A stretch of DNA of 64,000 nucleotides from Streptomyces sp. DvalAA-43 (GCF_900091725.1 NZ_FMBW01000012.1:124001-188000), one strand, 5' to 3'. Counted from the stretch's first letter, positions 53,295 to 62,263 are shown. Program-made: numbers and translations. The notes: generated by a model not told the origin, from the letters alone.

Positions 53295-53776
53295 ACGGCG
53301 GGCAGCAGCGGCCCGCTTTTGGCCTGAGCTTCGATCCCCGTGCCCTGACCGATCTCCTCCAGGCCCCCAGCGACATCCGGGACCTGACCCTCACCTACCT
53401 GCAGGAAGTCGTGAACGCTCGGCGCTTCGGGCTCCGGCTCACCGGTGACCTGGAGGGCTACCGCAAATTGTTCGTGGATTCCCGGCGGGAGTGGCGCGTC
53501 GTCTACGGCTTGCGCACGGCGCCGGAATCATCCGCGCACCAGCGGGAGATCCATGTGGTTGCGGTCCGGCCCCGGGCCGGCAACCAGGTCTATGACGAGG
53601 TCGGACGCCGTCTTGGGATGTCGCGCCGACCGCTGAGTGCCCGCACCCACGCGGCCCGTACCCGCTCCCCTCAGCTCATCACCCGCGGCCCAGTGCCGAG
53701 CCCGGGGCCACCGTCCTCCGCGCTGCCGGGCCAGCCCCGCCCCGCGCAGAACCTTTCGCAACGTCATTCCCGCTGA
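53291..53776 (+). CDS. RelE/ParE-like toxin-fold protein
   Basis: A 161-residue protein with GTG 53291 overlapping the DUF4913 stop. Residues 20-100 look like a RelE/ParE-type fold: LTYLQEVVNARRFGLRLTGD, LEGYRKLFVDSRREWRVVYG, and IHVVAVRPRAGNQVYDEVG. No antitoxin gene is recognisable next to it, so it may be a solitary or repurposed member. The C-terminal 50 residues are Pro/Arg-rich and disordered. Confidence 0.65.
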   Translation: MNGGQQRPAFGLSFDPRALTDLLQAPSDIRDLTLTYLQEVVNARRFGLRLTGDLEGYRKLFVDSRREWRVVYGLRTAPESSAHQREIHVVAVRPRAGNQVYDEVGRRLGMSRRPLSARTHAARTRSPQLITRGPVPSPGPPSSALPGQPRPAQNLSQRHSR

Positions 53777-53795
53777 ACTGCCTGGAGCCCCGCCT

Positions 53796-54494
53796 ATGCC
53801 CTCTGATCCCGCACCGCCAGTCCGGCGTGCGGTCTCCTCCCTCGACCACCGCATCGAGGCTGTCACCGGTCATGACACCGACACTCTGTGGGCCCATCGA
53901 GACTGAGGCATCCTCGATGACCCACTTGCCAGCCTGGCCGACCAGCACCGCGAGCTGGACCGAGCCGAAAGCGGTGTGACCTTCTACCGAGTCCTCCTCC
54001 ACCGCCTGTCCAGCGGAGAGTTTCCCGTCGATGGCGCCCTCTTCGAGCGCATCGACCGCACCGTGGAACAACTGGAGCAGGCCGCCGACGTACGCGACGG
54101 TGCCGCGCAGCGGGTGATCGCCGCACTGGAGCACATCGAAGCCGCCGCAGCAACGGCGCCGGTCGGCGGGAGAGCCCCGCTGTCGACTGCCGACCAGGCG
54201 ACGCTGCTCGCCATCGTCGGCGGAGCCAAGCTCTACCAGCACCTCCTGACCAACCGGATGTCGGTGACCACCGCTTCCGGAACCCGCATCGCCTACGAGG
54301 AGCTGCAGCGCCTGGAAGGCTCCGGTCTGGTCACCCGGGACGCAGACACTCCCGTGCATGCCGGCCAGCCGGTCGCGCTGACCGACGCCGGACGAGCGGC
54401 ACGGGCCGCCGCCCGTCGGCTCACCACATCCCAAGCGCCGCCGAGGGCAGGCCGGCCCGGGGCGTGGCCGTCCGCCCCCACACAGCGGCGTTGA
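53796..54494 (+). pseudogene. Winged-helix-type paralogue interrupted by TGA
   Basis: ATG 53796 begins a frame that meets TGA at 53904-53906 (after LWAHRD) and continues in the same frame to 54494 as GILDDPLASLADQHRELDRA. The joined protein would be 232 residues, with a C-terminal winged-helix-like part (LSTADQATLLAIVGGAKLY; RLEGSGLVTRDAD; PVALTDAGRAARAA) like the 18.3 and 19.1 kb proteins. A CGA-to-TGA change would explain it. Restart at GTG 53976 could make 172 residues; readthrough is possible but unsupported. Confidence 0.55.
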
Positions 54495-54516
54495 CTTCCC
54501 AGCAGAAAGGCCCTTC

Positions 54517-55263
54517 TTGACCTCCACCACATCGACACCCGCCCAGGGGAACTGCGATGAAGTCGACTTCCAACTCGACGAGTTCGACGCCGACGAGGAG
54601 ATGAACGTCGCGTTCTACCACCAGATGGCGGTGGACGAGGACTTGCTCGTCCCTTTCGCTGAGCACCACACTGCCGACGGAGCGCACAGCTACTACGTCC
54701 TGTTCGACCGCTCAGCCACCTACGGCCACCCCGGCGACGCCCAATACGTGGCCGTCCACCTGCAACGGGATCGGGAGAAGCGGAGCTTCGATTTCGAGCA
54801 CGCTTCGCTGCCGCTGCCCGCGATGGCACAGTCCTGGCTGATCCACCGAGGCTGTCCTCCCGATGCCATCGGCCTCGACCCCGAGCTGGGCCCTCCGCCG
54901 GCGGATGAGGCGACGCGGGCTCTGGGACAGCGCCTCGTGGGTGATGGCGACCACTACGCGATGGGCTACTCCTACACCCAGGACGACCCGGACGACTGGG
55001 TCACCGTCGTGGCCCTGCGCTCCCTGCACGAGCGTGCCCCGTCTCCGTACCGCGTCGTGGTCGAGGAGGTCGACACCGACGCGTGGACCCACACCCTGCG
55101 CGAGGGCGGCTTCGACACCGTCCAAGAAGCCCTCCAGTGGTGCCACGACAGGCTCAGCGGCACGGCCGGCCCTCTCCCTCCGGTGCGGTCATCCTCGGTG
55201 CCGACTCGCCCGCATCTCCCGGCAAATGCGCCTGCTCCACGCCCTCCTGGCCGGTCTCGCTGA
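54517..55263 (+). CDS. Hypothetical protein
   Basis: A 248-residue protein with TTG start after AAAGGCC. It is acidic (FQLDEFDADEEMNVAFYHQM) with WLIHRGCPPDAIGLDP in the middle and a DPDDWVTVVALRSLHERAP stretch. No domain is recognised and there is no signal peptide. It ends 40 bp before palindromic element C. Confidence 0.6.
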   Translation: MTSTTSTPAQGNCDEVDFQLDEFDADEEMNVAFYHQMAVDEDLLVPFAEHHTADGAHSYYVLFDRSATYGHPGDAQYVAVHLQRDREKRSFDFEHASLPLPAMAQSWLIHRGCPPDAIGLDPELGPPPADEATRALGQRLVGDGDHYAMGYSYTQDDPDDWVTVVALRSLHERAPSPYRVVVEEVDTDAWTHTLREGGFDTVQEALQWCHDRLSGTAGPLPPVRSSSVPTRPHLPANAPAPRPPGRSR

Positions 55264-55299
55264 ACAACACGGCTGAATATCCGGGCGGATTGGGGCGGC

Positions 55300-55349
55300 A
55301 ACATAGCCCACGATCGCCGGTTGGCCAAACCGGCGATTGTCCGGACTCT
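55300..55349. promoter_or_regulatory. Palindromic promoter element, copy C
   Basis: ATCGCCGGTT and AACCGGCGAT form perfect 10-bp arms with a 5-nt loop at 55313-55337. On the minus strand TTGGCC (55328-55323), 17 nt, TATGTT (55305-55300) is a good promoter running into the 3' end of the previous gene. On the plus strand TTGGCC is followed 17 nt later by GACTCT, facing the secreted SH3 gene at 55425. Confidence 0.65.
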
Positions 55350-55424
55350 TTATGAGGCCGACGGGAAACGTCCCCCCGGCCGCCTCTCACTCATTCCTCT
55401 CTCCTGCACGGAGGTTTCTTCCAC

Positions 55425-55769
55425 ATGCGTTCAACCCGAATTGCCTTGTCCGCAGCGATGCTCGGTGCCCTTGCTCTGCCGGTGCTGTCCGCCACCACCG
55501 CGAGCGCGGCACCCGTGGCCGCTTCGGCGCTCGCGAGCAGCTGCTCGTCGCTGCCGCCGCTGCCGTACGAGGTGCACACGAAGGCCGTGACCATCAGGTC
55601 CAAGGCCACCACGAAGTCCACCGCGCTCGGCGTGCTCTACCGCGGCCACAAGTTCACCGTGCACAAGAAGAGCGGTAACTGGCTCTACATCACGGACAAG
55701 ACGACCGGTGTCAAGGGCTGGGTTTCCGGCACGTACGTCTACCGCGACATCCGCATGTGTCTGGACTGA
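55425..55769 (+). CDS. Secreted SH3-like domain protein
   Basis: A 114-residue protein with ATG 55425 after GGAGG. A clear Sec signal peptide (SAAMLGALALPVLSATTASA, cleavage about residue 28) is followed by an SH3b-like domain (VHTKAVTIRSKATTKSTALG; FTVHKKSGNWLYI; KGWVSGTYVY). Two cysteines (about residues 40 and 112) may form a disulphide. Such domains bind cell-wall peptides. It lies directly downstream of element C. Confidence 0.8.
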   Translation: MRSTRIALSAAMLGALALPVLSATTASAAPVAASALASSCSSLPPLPYEVHTKAVTIRSKATTKSTALGVLYRGHKFTVHKKSGNWLYITDKTTGVKGWVSGTYVYRDIRMCLD

Positions 55770-55866
55770 AAGACCCGCAGAGGCCCGCGCATTACCTGAC
55801 TGCTCCGCCGGGACGGCTGCTGATTTGCGCCCCCAGGCGTCACTTTTCCTGAAAAGGAGTTCTCCC

Positions 55867-56343
55867 TTGTCCGACGACATACCCGACGGCAGCGACGATG
55901 TCGTGGGCGTGCTCACCGAGCGGATCGAAGCCCGCTTCGGAATGGGCCTGGCCCAGCTGAAGGCCGCAGTCGCCGCCGCGCCGGACGCGAACCCCGATGC
56001 CACCGCTGTCGTCAAGTACCACGGTCTCCTTCTCGACTCTCAGGCTGTGCTTGACCGTGCGGAGGACACCCTTCTTGCCGCGCTGGAAACGCGGCCCAGC
56101 GAGGTCGATGACCCGACGATGCACCTCGCCCAGCGGGTCAATGCGGCCGTATCCGCGCGCGACGGCCGGGCGCTGGTTGTGCGGTGGCTCCTGGACCCGG
56201 ACGCTCCGGGGAAGCAGGGCCTTGCCGCAGATCGCCTCGCCCGTCTCAACCGCGGCTCCAGGAAAGGCCCGGCGGTGCAGACCACCGCTCCGCACCTCCC
56301 CGCGACGGCGTCGGTTCCGCGAGCGGGAAGGGCCACCCTGTGA
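55867..56343 (+). CDS. Small helical protein, first of three tandem paralogues
   Basis: A 158-residue protein with TTG 55867 after AAGGAG. The core LTERIEARFGMGLAQLKAAV is repeated in pattern in the next two genes (LQEVFGAPVAELYASV and IEDLYGAPLATLESHV), as is a helical region. The C-terminus is basic. Function not known. Confidence 0.6.
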   Translation: MSDDIPDGSDDVVGVLTERIEARFGMGLAQLKAAVAAAPDANPDATAVVKYHGLLLDSQAVLDRAEDTLLAALETRPSEVDDPTMHLAQRVNAAVSARDGRALVVRWLLDPDAPGKQGLAADRLARLNRGSRKGPAVQTTAPHLPATASVPRAGRATL

Positions 56344-56786
56344 GCGTCAGCCTCAAGCCCAGCAGCGTGGACGGCCGGCTGCAGGAGGTCTTCGGCGCTC
56401 CGGTCGCCGAGCTGTACGCGAGTGTGACCGGGCCCGATACTTCTGCCGCATTGGCCCGTGCCCTGGAATTGCGTTCCTTCCTCGCGTTGACCGAGGAGCA
56501 GGTCGCCCGCGTCCGGGACCGGGTACACGCCGACATGGCGCCGGACCGGGACATGGGCGAGCTGTCGGCGGACAAGCTCCGGTTCGACTCGCAGTGGCTG
56601 GAAGCGGCGCTCGATGCCCGCGATGGCTACCGCGCCGCGCTCGGCGAGCTGCTGCACACCATGCCCCCGCCCAACCAGCAGCCCCGGCCCGTCCGCCTCG
56701 CGCAGCCGATAGCCGTCGCGTCCCTGCCACCCTCCGCCGTTCCGGCACCCCCACGTGCCGGGATACCCCGGGCCCGCCGACCGTGA
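56340..56786 (+). CDS. Small helical protein, second tandem paralogue
   Basis: A 148-residue protein with GTG 56340 overlapping the preceding stop by 4 bp. It has the LQEVFGAPVAELYASVTGPD opening and an ALARALELRSFLALTEEQ helix. The C-terminus is Pro-rich. No domain recognised. Confidence 0.6.
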   Translation: MSVSLKPSSVDGRLQEVFGAPVAELYASVTGPDTSAALARALELRSFLALTEEQVARVRDRVHADMAPDRDMGELSADKLRFDSQWLEAALDARDGYRAALGELLHTMPPPNQQPRPVRLAQPIAVASLPPSAVPAPPRAGIPRARRP

Positions 56787-56796
56787 AAGCCCCCGC

Positions 56797-57210
56797 TTGC
56801 CCCTCCTCACCGCCGCCGAGATAGCCGGACGGATCGAGGACCTTTACGGCGCACCGCTCGCCACCCTCGAATCCCACGTTCAGGACCAGCCCCCCGGCAT
56901 GCTCTCGGCCCTCCTCGGCATGCACCACGAACTCGCCTTCGCGGAGCGGAGCATCGCCGTCCACCGCGACCGCCTCGCCCAGCTCGTCCAACCCGGGCGG
57001 CACATCAGTGGACACGAGGTGTCGCACGTACTCGACTGTGCCCGCCGTCTCGCCGATGCGGTCGCCGTCCGCGACACCCAGGCCACGACGGTCACCGCAG
57101 TCCTCCAGAGCCTGGGCCGAGTTTCCCCGCCCGAGCCGGCCCCCGCCACCACCACGCCGGCTGTGCCCGCTCCGCCCGGTCGGCCTGCGAGCGCGACACC
57201 GGGGCGCTGA
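56797..57210 (+). CDS. Small helical protein, third tandem paralogue
   Basis: A 137-residue protein; TTG 56797 is chosen by homology with the two preceding paralogues (AAEIAGRIEDLYGAPLATLE). A longer ATG at 56755 is possible but overlaps the previous gene. It is helical with a Pro/Thr-rich end. Confidence 0.55.
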   Translation: MPLLTAAEIAGRIEDLYGAPLATLESHVQDQPPGMLSALLGMHHELAFAERSIAVHRDRLAQLVQPGRHISGHEVSHVLDCARRLADAVAVRDTQATTVTAVLQSLGRVSPPEPAPATTTPAVPAPPGRPASATPGR

Positions 57211-57237
57211 CCACCCTTCTTCAACCAAGGAGTTCCC

Positions 57238-58086
57238 TTGACCACCACCGGTCTGTCCCCGGACACCGATGCCGACATCGCCCGGGTCACCGAAGCCCTT
57301 GGCATGATCACCCCACGCTGGACCGTACGGATCATCCTGGCGCTGAGCGGACGGCCCCAGCGCTACACGGACCTCGCGGTCAAGCTGCCCTGGCTGCAGA
57401 GCGGACAGCTTCACCCCAAGGTCCGGTCGCTGTGCGACTCCGGCCTGGTCGAACGCGTCGAGCACTCACCGCGGCACGTCACCTACGGTCTCACCGGGCG
57501 CGGCACGGATCTGCTCCCTGTACTGCCGCTGATCGCCGGGTGGGCCGACCGCTTTCTGGAGAAGCCGGACACGCCCACGTCCGCGATCGAGAACATCGAG
57601 GACAGCCTCACCCTGCTCACCCGCCGGCACGCCACAACGATCCTGTGGGTACTCAAATCCCGCCAGGAGACCAGCGCGCGGGCCCTGGCCAGCATCGTCA
57701 TACCCGACGGCTACTGGACCAGTATCTATCCGCCGCTGCGGCAGCTCGTCGACGACGGCCTGGTGACGACAGCCGGCGCCGGGCAACCCTACCGGCTGTC
57801 CGAGGCCGGCGACGGTCTCGGAGGCGTCTTCGGAGCCCTGTCCGCGTGGTCTGCCGGTCGGCCGCTCACCCACACGTCCCAGCATCCGGTCTGGGGACAC
57901 ACCGACCACTCCGTGCGTACCGGCCCGCAGACCCAGGCCGCCCCCCACTCCCGGCGCCCCGCCCCCATGACGACCGCACCGGCACGTTCCGCGCACCATC
58001 CGGCCTGGCAGAACCGCGACCTGTTCTCCCACACCGCCCCGTCCCGTCCCAAGGCCGCGCTCACGGCGGGAGGGCCGGGCCGGTGA
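57238..58086 (+). CDS. HxlR-like double winged-helix regulator
   Basis: A 282-residue protein; TTG 57238 follows AAGGAG. Two winged-helix units are visible. The first is HxlR-like (ITPRWTVRIILALSGRPQRY; SGLVERVEHSPRHVTYGLTG, residues 24-85). The second is at 120-190 (RRHATTILWVLKSRQETSA; DDGLVTTAGAGQPYRLSEAG). The C-terminal 80 residues are Pro/His-rich. It probably regulates element genes. It overlaps the next gene by 4 bp. Confidence 0.75.
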   Translation: MTTTGLSPDTDADIARVTEALGMITPRWTVRIILALSGRPQRYTDLAVKLPWLQSGQLHPKVRSLCDSGLVERVEHSPRHVTYGLTGRGTDLLPVLPLIAGWADRFLEKPDTPTSAIENIEDSLTLLTRRHATTILWVLKSRQETSARALASIVIPDGYWTSIYPPLRQLVDDGLVTTAGAGQPYRLSEAGDGLGGVFGALSAWSAGRPLTHTSQHPVWGHTDHSVRTGPQTQAAPHSRRPAPMTTAPARSAHHPAWQNRDLFSHTAPSRPKAALTAGGPGR

Positions 58087-58589
58087 CCACCGCTACATCC
58101 CAGGGACAGGTCGCGCGAGCGTGCACGGCACTGGCATCCGCCGACTTGATCCGCCTGATCACGGAGATCGACGACAACGGCCCCGTTCCGCCCCGCGGGC
58201 TGGCGCGCATCTTTCCGGATCTCACAAGGCGCCGGATCCGGCACACCATCGAGCAGGTTCAAACCCTCGGTCTGGTTAGCATCCGGTCCGGAGCCGGGCT
58301 CGGGCTCACCGACGCCGGCCTGCAGTTGGCCGACCTCTACGACTCCACCGCCCGATGGGCCCGGACCCACAACCACCCCAGTTCCACCTGTACCTTCATC
58401 ACCCGTGTCCGGGCCACACTTCAGCTCCTCACCCCCGTTCAGCGCCCGGTCGCTGCACCACCAGCAGGCCCTGTGGAGGCTGTTGAGGATCTCGCCCGAC
58501 TGCGTGAGGCCCTGGACCGCTGGATCGACTCCCACTGGAGCGACGACGAACCGGCCGATGCCCTCCAGGACCTCCCGGAAGCGGCGTGA
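58083..58589 (+). CDS. Winged-helix protein
   Basis: A 168-residue protein with GTG 58083. Residues 20-85 form a winged helix (LIRLITEIDDNGPVPPRGLA; RRRIRHTIEQVQTLGLVSI; LGLTDAGLQLADLYD). The C-terminal half is helical. It is coupled to the HxlR-like regulator; the two may work together. Confidence 0.7.
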   Translation: MTTATSQGQVARACTALASADLIRLITEIDDNGPVPPRGLARIFPDLTRRRIRHTIEQVQTLGLVSIRSGAGLGLTDAGLQLADLYDSTARWARTHNHPSSTCTFITRVRATLQLLTPVQRPVAAPPAGPVEAVEDLARLREALDRWIDSHWSDDEPADALQDLPEAA

Positions 58590-58638
58590 TCCCGCCACGC
58601 AGAGCGGTGAGCGCCCTTGGCACGAAGACCGCTGCGAT

Positions 58639-59094
58639 GTGCTTGCCGCCCAGGGCATCACCCTGACCACCCACCCGTCCGGCAGCGCCCTGGACACTCT
58701 CGTCCAGCTCATCCAGGAAACAGCCGCGTCCGCGGACGAGGTACAGCACCAACTCCTCGACCAGGCGGAAACAGCCAGCCGAACTCTGGACCGGATCACC
58801 AGCGGGCGGGACACCGTCCACCACGCGACCACCGACGGGCTTCTGCAAATCACCGGCGTGTCCATCGACATGCTCATCGCCCGCCGAGGCGAAGGCATCC
58901 GCCTGCTGCGCATGCTCACCAACTCTTACGCAGACCAGCGGGCTTCGCTGGAACGGGACTCACCTCAGCAGATGCCAGCCCCGGCACAAGCCCCGCCCCG
59001 CGCACATCGCCGCCCCCCGCGCATAGCCCCTTCCTCCCGCCGGCCCAGGCTCCCTCTTCCAGCGGGCCGGCTTTCTCGAAGAAAGCATCGATGA
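58639..59094 (+). CDS. Small helical protein (start uncertain)
   Basis: A frame with protein-like content (LVQLIQETAASADEVQHQLL; RRGEGIRLLRMLTNSYADQ) ends at 59094. GTG 58639 gives 151 residues but has a weak ribosome site. A TTG at 58617 lies in another frame with a better upstream context, so a frameshift near 58630 is possible. It overlaps the MFS start by 4 bp. Confidence 0.5.
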   Translation: MLAAQGITLTTHPSGSALDTLVQLIQETAASADEVQHQLLDQAETASRTLDRITSGRDTVHHATTDGLLQITGVSIDMLIARRGEGIRLLRMLTNSYADQRASLERDSPQQMPAPAQAPPRAHRRPPRIAPSSRRPRLPLPAGRLSRRKHR

Positions 59095-60338
59095 CCGACC
59101 TGATCACTGGCGGCCCCCGGCACGCCCGCCACACCACAGCACTGCTGCGCGGTATCTACCTGCCACGCAGCATGGACGCCGGCGGCTCCGCCATGACCAC
59201 GTACGGCATCCCGCTCCTGGTGCTCGCCGCCACCAACTCCGCAGCGCTGACCGGCCTCGCGTTCGCACTGGAGTGGATCCCGCGACTGGCCGCGTTCGCA
59301 GTCGCAGGCGCCATGGTCGACCGCTACGGGGCCACCCGGGTGTTCCGTCTCGCCTCGGCAGCGCGGGCCACCGTGGTCCTGGCCGCAGCCCTCGCCCTGG
59401 CCCAGCTCAGCGGCGGCGGACCCAGCACCACGATCACCGTCATGCTGCTCGCCGCCGGTACGGGCGTGCTCACGGAGTTCTCCTACATCGCCGCCGAGAC
59501 AGCGGGCGGCACGGCCAGCCGGGATGCCGGCGACCGCGCGCACCGCGTGCAGTCCGTCCTGCTCGGCATCGACCAGGTCGCCACTCTGGCCGGCCCCGCT
59601 CTCGCCGGACTGCTGCTGCAGTGGGCCGGAGCAACCGCGATGCTCATCGTGATCGCCGCCTTCTCACTGCTCGCCTCCGCTCTCACCACTCGCCGACACG
59701 ACAAGGGACACACTGCCGCTCCCGAGCCCGTCCTCCGGGGGCTGCGCACCGGCTGGTCGACCTTGCGGTCGCTTCCTGCCCTCGGCTGGCTGGTGACGGG
59801 GCTGGCCGTGTCGAATCTGGCCACCGGCCTGCTGCAGGCCGCGGCCCCGGTGATCGTGGTGCAGCAAATGGGACGCTCCACCGCCGACGTGGGCCTGATC
59901 TGGTCGGCCGCCGCCGTTGCCTCGCTCGGGGCGGTCGCCATGTGCCGTTGGGCCATCGAACGCTTCGGCCTGTGGCCCGTCGGAGCTCTCTGCGCCACGA
60001 TCGCCGCCTCGGCATGCCTGGCCGTCTCACTCACCCACACGTACCACGCCTACCTCGTGCTGATCGCCGTCCTCATGGCTGCCGAGGGCGGCATGACGGT
60101 GGTCCTGCGCACCCTGCGATCCCACCTGGTCCCCGCCCCGGTGTTCGGTAGCACCCTCGCACTGACCGTCCTCCTCCTGCTGGCCCCCTTCCCCGTCGCC
60201 GGCGTCCTGGTCGCCGCCGCGCCACCCGCCTTGCTCGGCCACACGATCACTGCCTGCGCCGTTCTGCAGGCCCTCGGTCTGGGCCTCACCTTCACCCGCC
60301 TGCGCACCCTCCCCGCCCTGCACACCCGTTCCGCCTGA
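59091..60338 (+). CDS. MFS-family transporter
   Basis: A 415-residue protein; ATG 59091. About 12 hydrophobic segments are visible, with a conserved loop-2/3 motif region (DRYGATRVFRLASAARATVV) and several Gly/Pro kinks. It is probably an exporter of a small molecule. It is separated from the ATP-grasp gene by one small gene, suggesting that it exports the ligase product. Its substrate is unknown. Confidence 0.85.
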   Translation: MTDLITGGPRHARHTTALLRGIYLPRSMDAGGSAMTTYGIPLLVLAATNSAALTGLAFALEWIPRLAAFAVAGAMVDRYGATRVFRLASAARATVVLAAALALAQLSGGGPSTTITVMLLAAGTGVLTEFSYIAAETAGGTASRDAGDRAHRVQSVLLGIDQVATLAGPALAGLLLQWAGATAMLIVIAAFSLLASALTTRRHDKGHTAAPEPVLRGLRTGWSTLRSLPALGWLVTGLAVSNLATGLLQAAAPVIVVQQMGRSTADVGLIWSAAAVASLGAVAMCRWAIERFGLWPVGALCATIAASACLAVSLTHTYHAYLVLIAVLMAAEGGMTVVLRTLRSHLVPAPVFGSTLALTVLLLLAPFPVAGVLVAAAPPALLGHTITACAVLQALGLGLTFTRLRTLPALHTRSA

Positions 60339-60380
60339 CCTCCCCACGCGATTTCGGCCGCCTGCCTCCCGGAGATCGAC

Positions 60381-60722
60381 TTGACCCCCACGACCCGCCC
60401 CGCACCGCCCCAGACCGCCCGGCCCGCGTCCCGGCCGTCAGCCCGCGCAGGGGCCCGACCTACGATCACCGACCGGTTCCACGCATTCGACTCTGCCCAC
60501 CCCTACGTCTACCGCGCCCTGGAGCAGCTGACCGCGGAACGGCTGGCAGCCGGGGACACCCGCCTCGGTCTCAAGCAGCTGTTCGAGACTCTGCGCTGGC
60601 GGCTGCCGAAGGACATGCGCGGCCTGGACAACAACTACACGGCGCTGTATGCCCGCAAGCTGCTCGCCGACCACCCCCAGTGGGCCCCTGCGTTCGAGCT
60701 TCGCCGACGCCGCGCCGCCTGA
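60381..60722 (+). CDS. Small phage/plasmid-type hypothetical protein
   Basis: A 113-residue protein with TTG 60381. The C-terminal 80 residues (HAFDSAHPYVYRALEQL; LGLKQLFETLRWRLPK; NNYTALYARKLLADHPQW) follow a pattern common in phage and mobile-element proteins of unknown function. The N-terminus is a disordered Pro/Arg stretch. Confidence 0.65.
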   Translation: MTPTTRPAPPQTARPASRPSARAGARPTITDRFHAFDSAHPYVYRALEQLTAERLAAGDTRLGLKQLFETLRWRLPKDMRGLDNNYTALYARKLLADHPQWAPAFELRRRRAA

Positions 60723-60775
60723 AGCCGGCATGCACCGCTACTGAACCTCTCGTATCCATATTTCCTGGAGTTCTT

Positions 60776-62035
60776 TTGCCTTCTCGCACTGTTCTTGTCG
60801 TTTCCCCGGGGGACGAGGTCTACCGCCGGTACTGCCTGGAGCAGGTGGCCGCAGCATGCAAGGTGGTGATCGTCACCGATTCCCAGCCCACCTGGCAGAC
60901 CCCGCTCATCGCCGACTGGGAAGTCACCGACCTCACCGCCCCGGACGCGGTTGTCGCCGCCGGCCGTGAACTCGCCGCCCGTCACGATGTGTCCGGCGTG
61001 CTCACGTGGGACGAGTACCAGCTCGTGCCGACGGCTCGGCTCGCCGAGCACCTCGGTCTACCCGGCTCCGGCCCGGAGGCGATGCGAGCGTGCCGCGACA
61101 AGGGGCGCACCCGTACCGTACTGGCCGAGCACCGGGTCGGATCCGCCACCTCGATTCGCACCAGGTCGCTACTGGAGGCCCTCCTCGCGGCGGAATCGAT
61201 CGGCTACCCGGTCGTCCTCAAGCCCGCCTCCAACGCGGCCAGTCTCGGTGTCATCCGCGTCGACAACGGCGAGAACCTGGCAGCCGGATACGCCTTCGCC
61301 ACCGCCAGCGCCGGGGGAGTCGGCAGCGAGTCCGACGACGTGCTCGTCGAGGAATACCTCGACGGTCCCGAGGTATCGGTGGAGTGTGTCACCCACCGCG
61401 GCGTCACCGCAGCTGTCGCCGTCACCCGCAAGACGGTCGGCTTCGCCCCGTACTTCGAAGAGATCGCACACTCGGTCGACGCCTACGACCCGCTGCTCGC
61501 CGAAGTGGCGCCCGTCGCCACTGCCGCCGTAGCCGCACTCGGTATCACCACCGGCATCCAGCACGTAGAACTGCGCCTGACCGACCGCGGCCCGCGCATC
61601 ATCGAGGTCAACGCCCGGATCGGAGGCGACCTCATCGGCCGCCTCGTCTCGCTCGCCACCGGCCTCGACCTCGCTCGCATCGCAGCAGACCTGGCCTGCG
61701 GCACCGCCCCCAACCTCGCTCCCACCCGGCACCAGGCCGCCGCCATCCGCATCCTGTACCCGGATGCCACAGGCACCCTCACTCACCGCTCGATCGACGC
61801 CCGGTTCGCCCACACCGTCGACTGGCTCGAAGAAGTCCGATGGCTCCGCGAACCCGGCGACCGGGCCGTCCTCCCGCCCGACGGCGACCTCGACACCGCC
61901 CGCATCGGCCACATCCTCGTCACCGCCCCCACGGCAGAAGACGCACAGGAGCGCCTGCGCCTGGCCACCGGCCATGTGACGGTCACTGTCGACACGCGCA
62001 TGGCCTCTGGGGCTGACGGCGCCCCGAATGTGTGA
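60776..62035 (+). CDS. ATP-grasp carboxylate-amine ligase
   Basis: A 419-residue protein; TTG 60776 after TGGAG. The ATP-grasp fold is clear: VVLKPASNAASLGVIRV (ATP-binding Lys), VLVEEYLDGPEVSVECV, and EVNARIGGDLIGRLV (metal-binding Glu and Asn). N-terminal residues 1-100 form a Rossmann-like pre-grasp domain. It likely joins an amino acid to another acid or amine via an acyl-phosphate, as in dipeptide ligases. The neighbouring MFS pump may export the product. Substrates are not deducible. Confidence 0.85.
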   Translation: MPSRTVLVVSPGDEVYRRYCLEQVAAACKVVIVTDSQPTWQTPLIADWEVTDLTAPDAVVAAGRELAARHDVSGVLTWDEYQLVPTARLAEHLGLPGSGPEAMRACRDKGRTRTVLAEHRVGSATSIRTRSLLEALLAAESIGYPVVLKPASNAASLGVIRVDNGENLAAGYAFATASAGGVGSESDDVLVEEYLDGPEVSVECVTHRGVTAAVAVTRKTVGFAPYFEEIAHSVDAYDPLLAEVAPVATAAVAALGITTGIQHVELRLTDRGPRIIEVNARIGGDLIGRLVSLATGLDLARIAADLACGTAPNLAPTRHQAAAIRILYPDATGTLTHRSIDARFAHTVDWLEEVRWLREPGDRAVLPPDGDLDTARIGHILVTAPTAEDAQERLRLATGHVTVTVDTRMASGADGAPNV

Positions 62036-62263
62036 CGTCCTGTCCAGTCGGCCCGTCCGCGCAAGAAAGTGATGCATCATCCGCAAGGACGCGATCCGGC
62101 ACTGCACACCCACCCACCGCAGGGTTGACCCGCGGTCACCCTCTTCCGGCCCGGTGCCGAGCGTGAAACCGCCGCAGCACGGCCCCAACCGTCCCCGCTG
62201 AACAGGAACCGCCCTGGCACCGACACACCAACTTCCTTACCCCACATTCGATTCAGGATCCCC

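Noticed and set aside
53291..53776. A complete toxin-antitoxin pair
   Set aside because: The RelE-like protein has no adjacent small antitoxin; the DUF4913 gene upstream does not look like an antitoxin.
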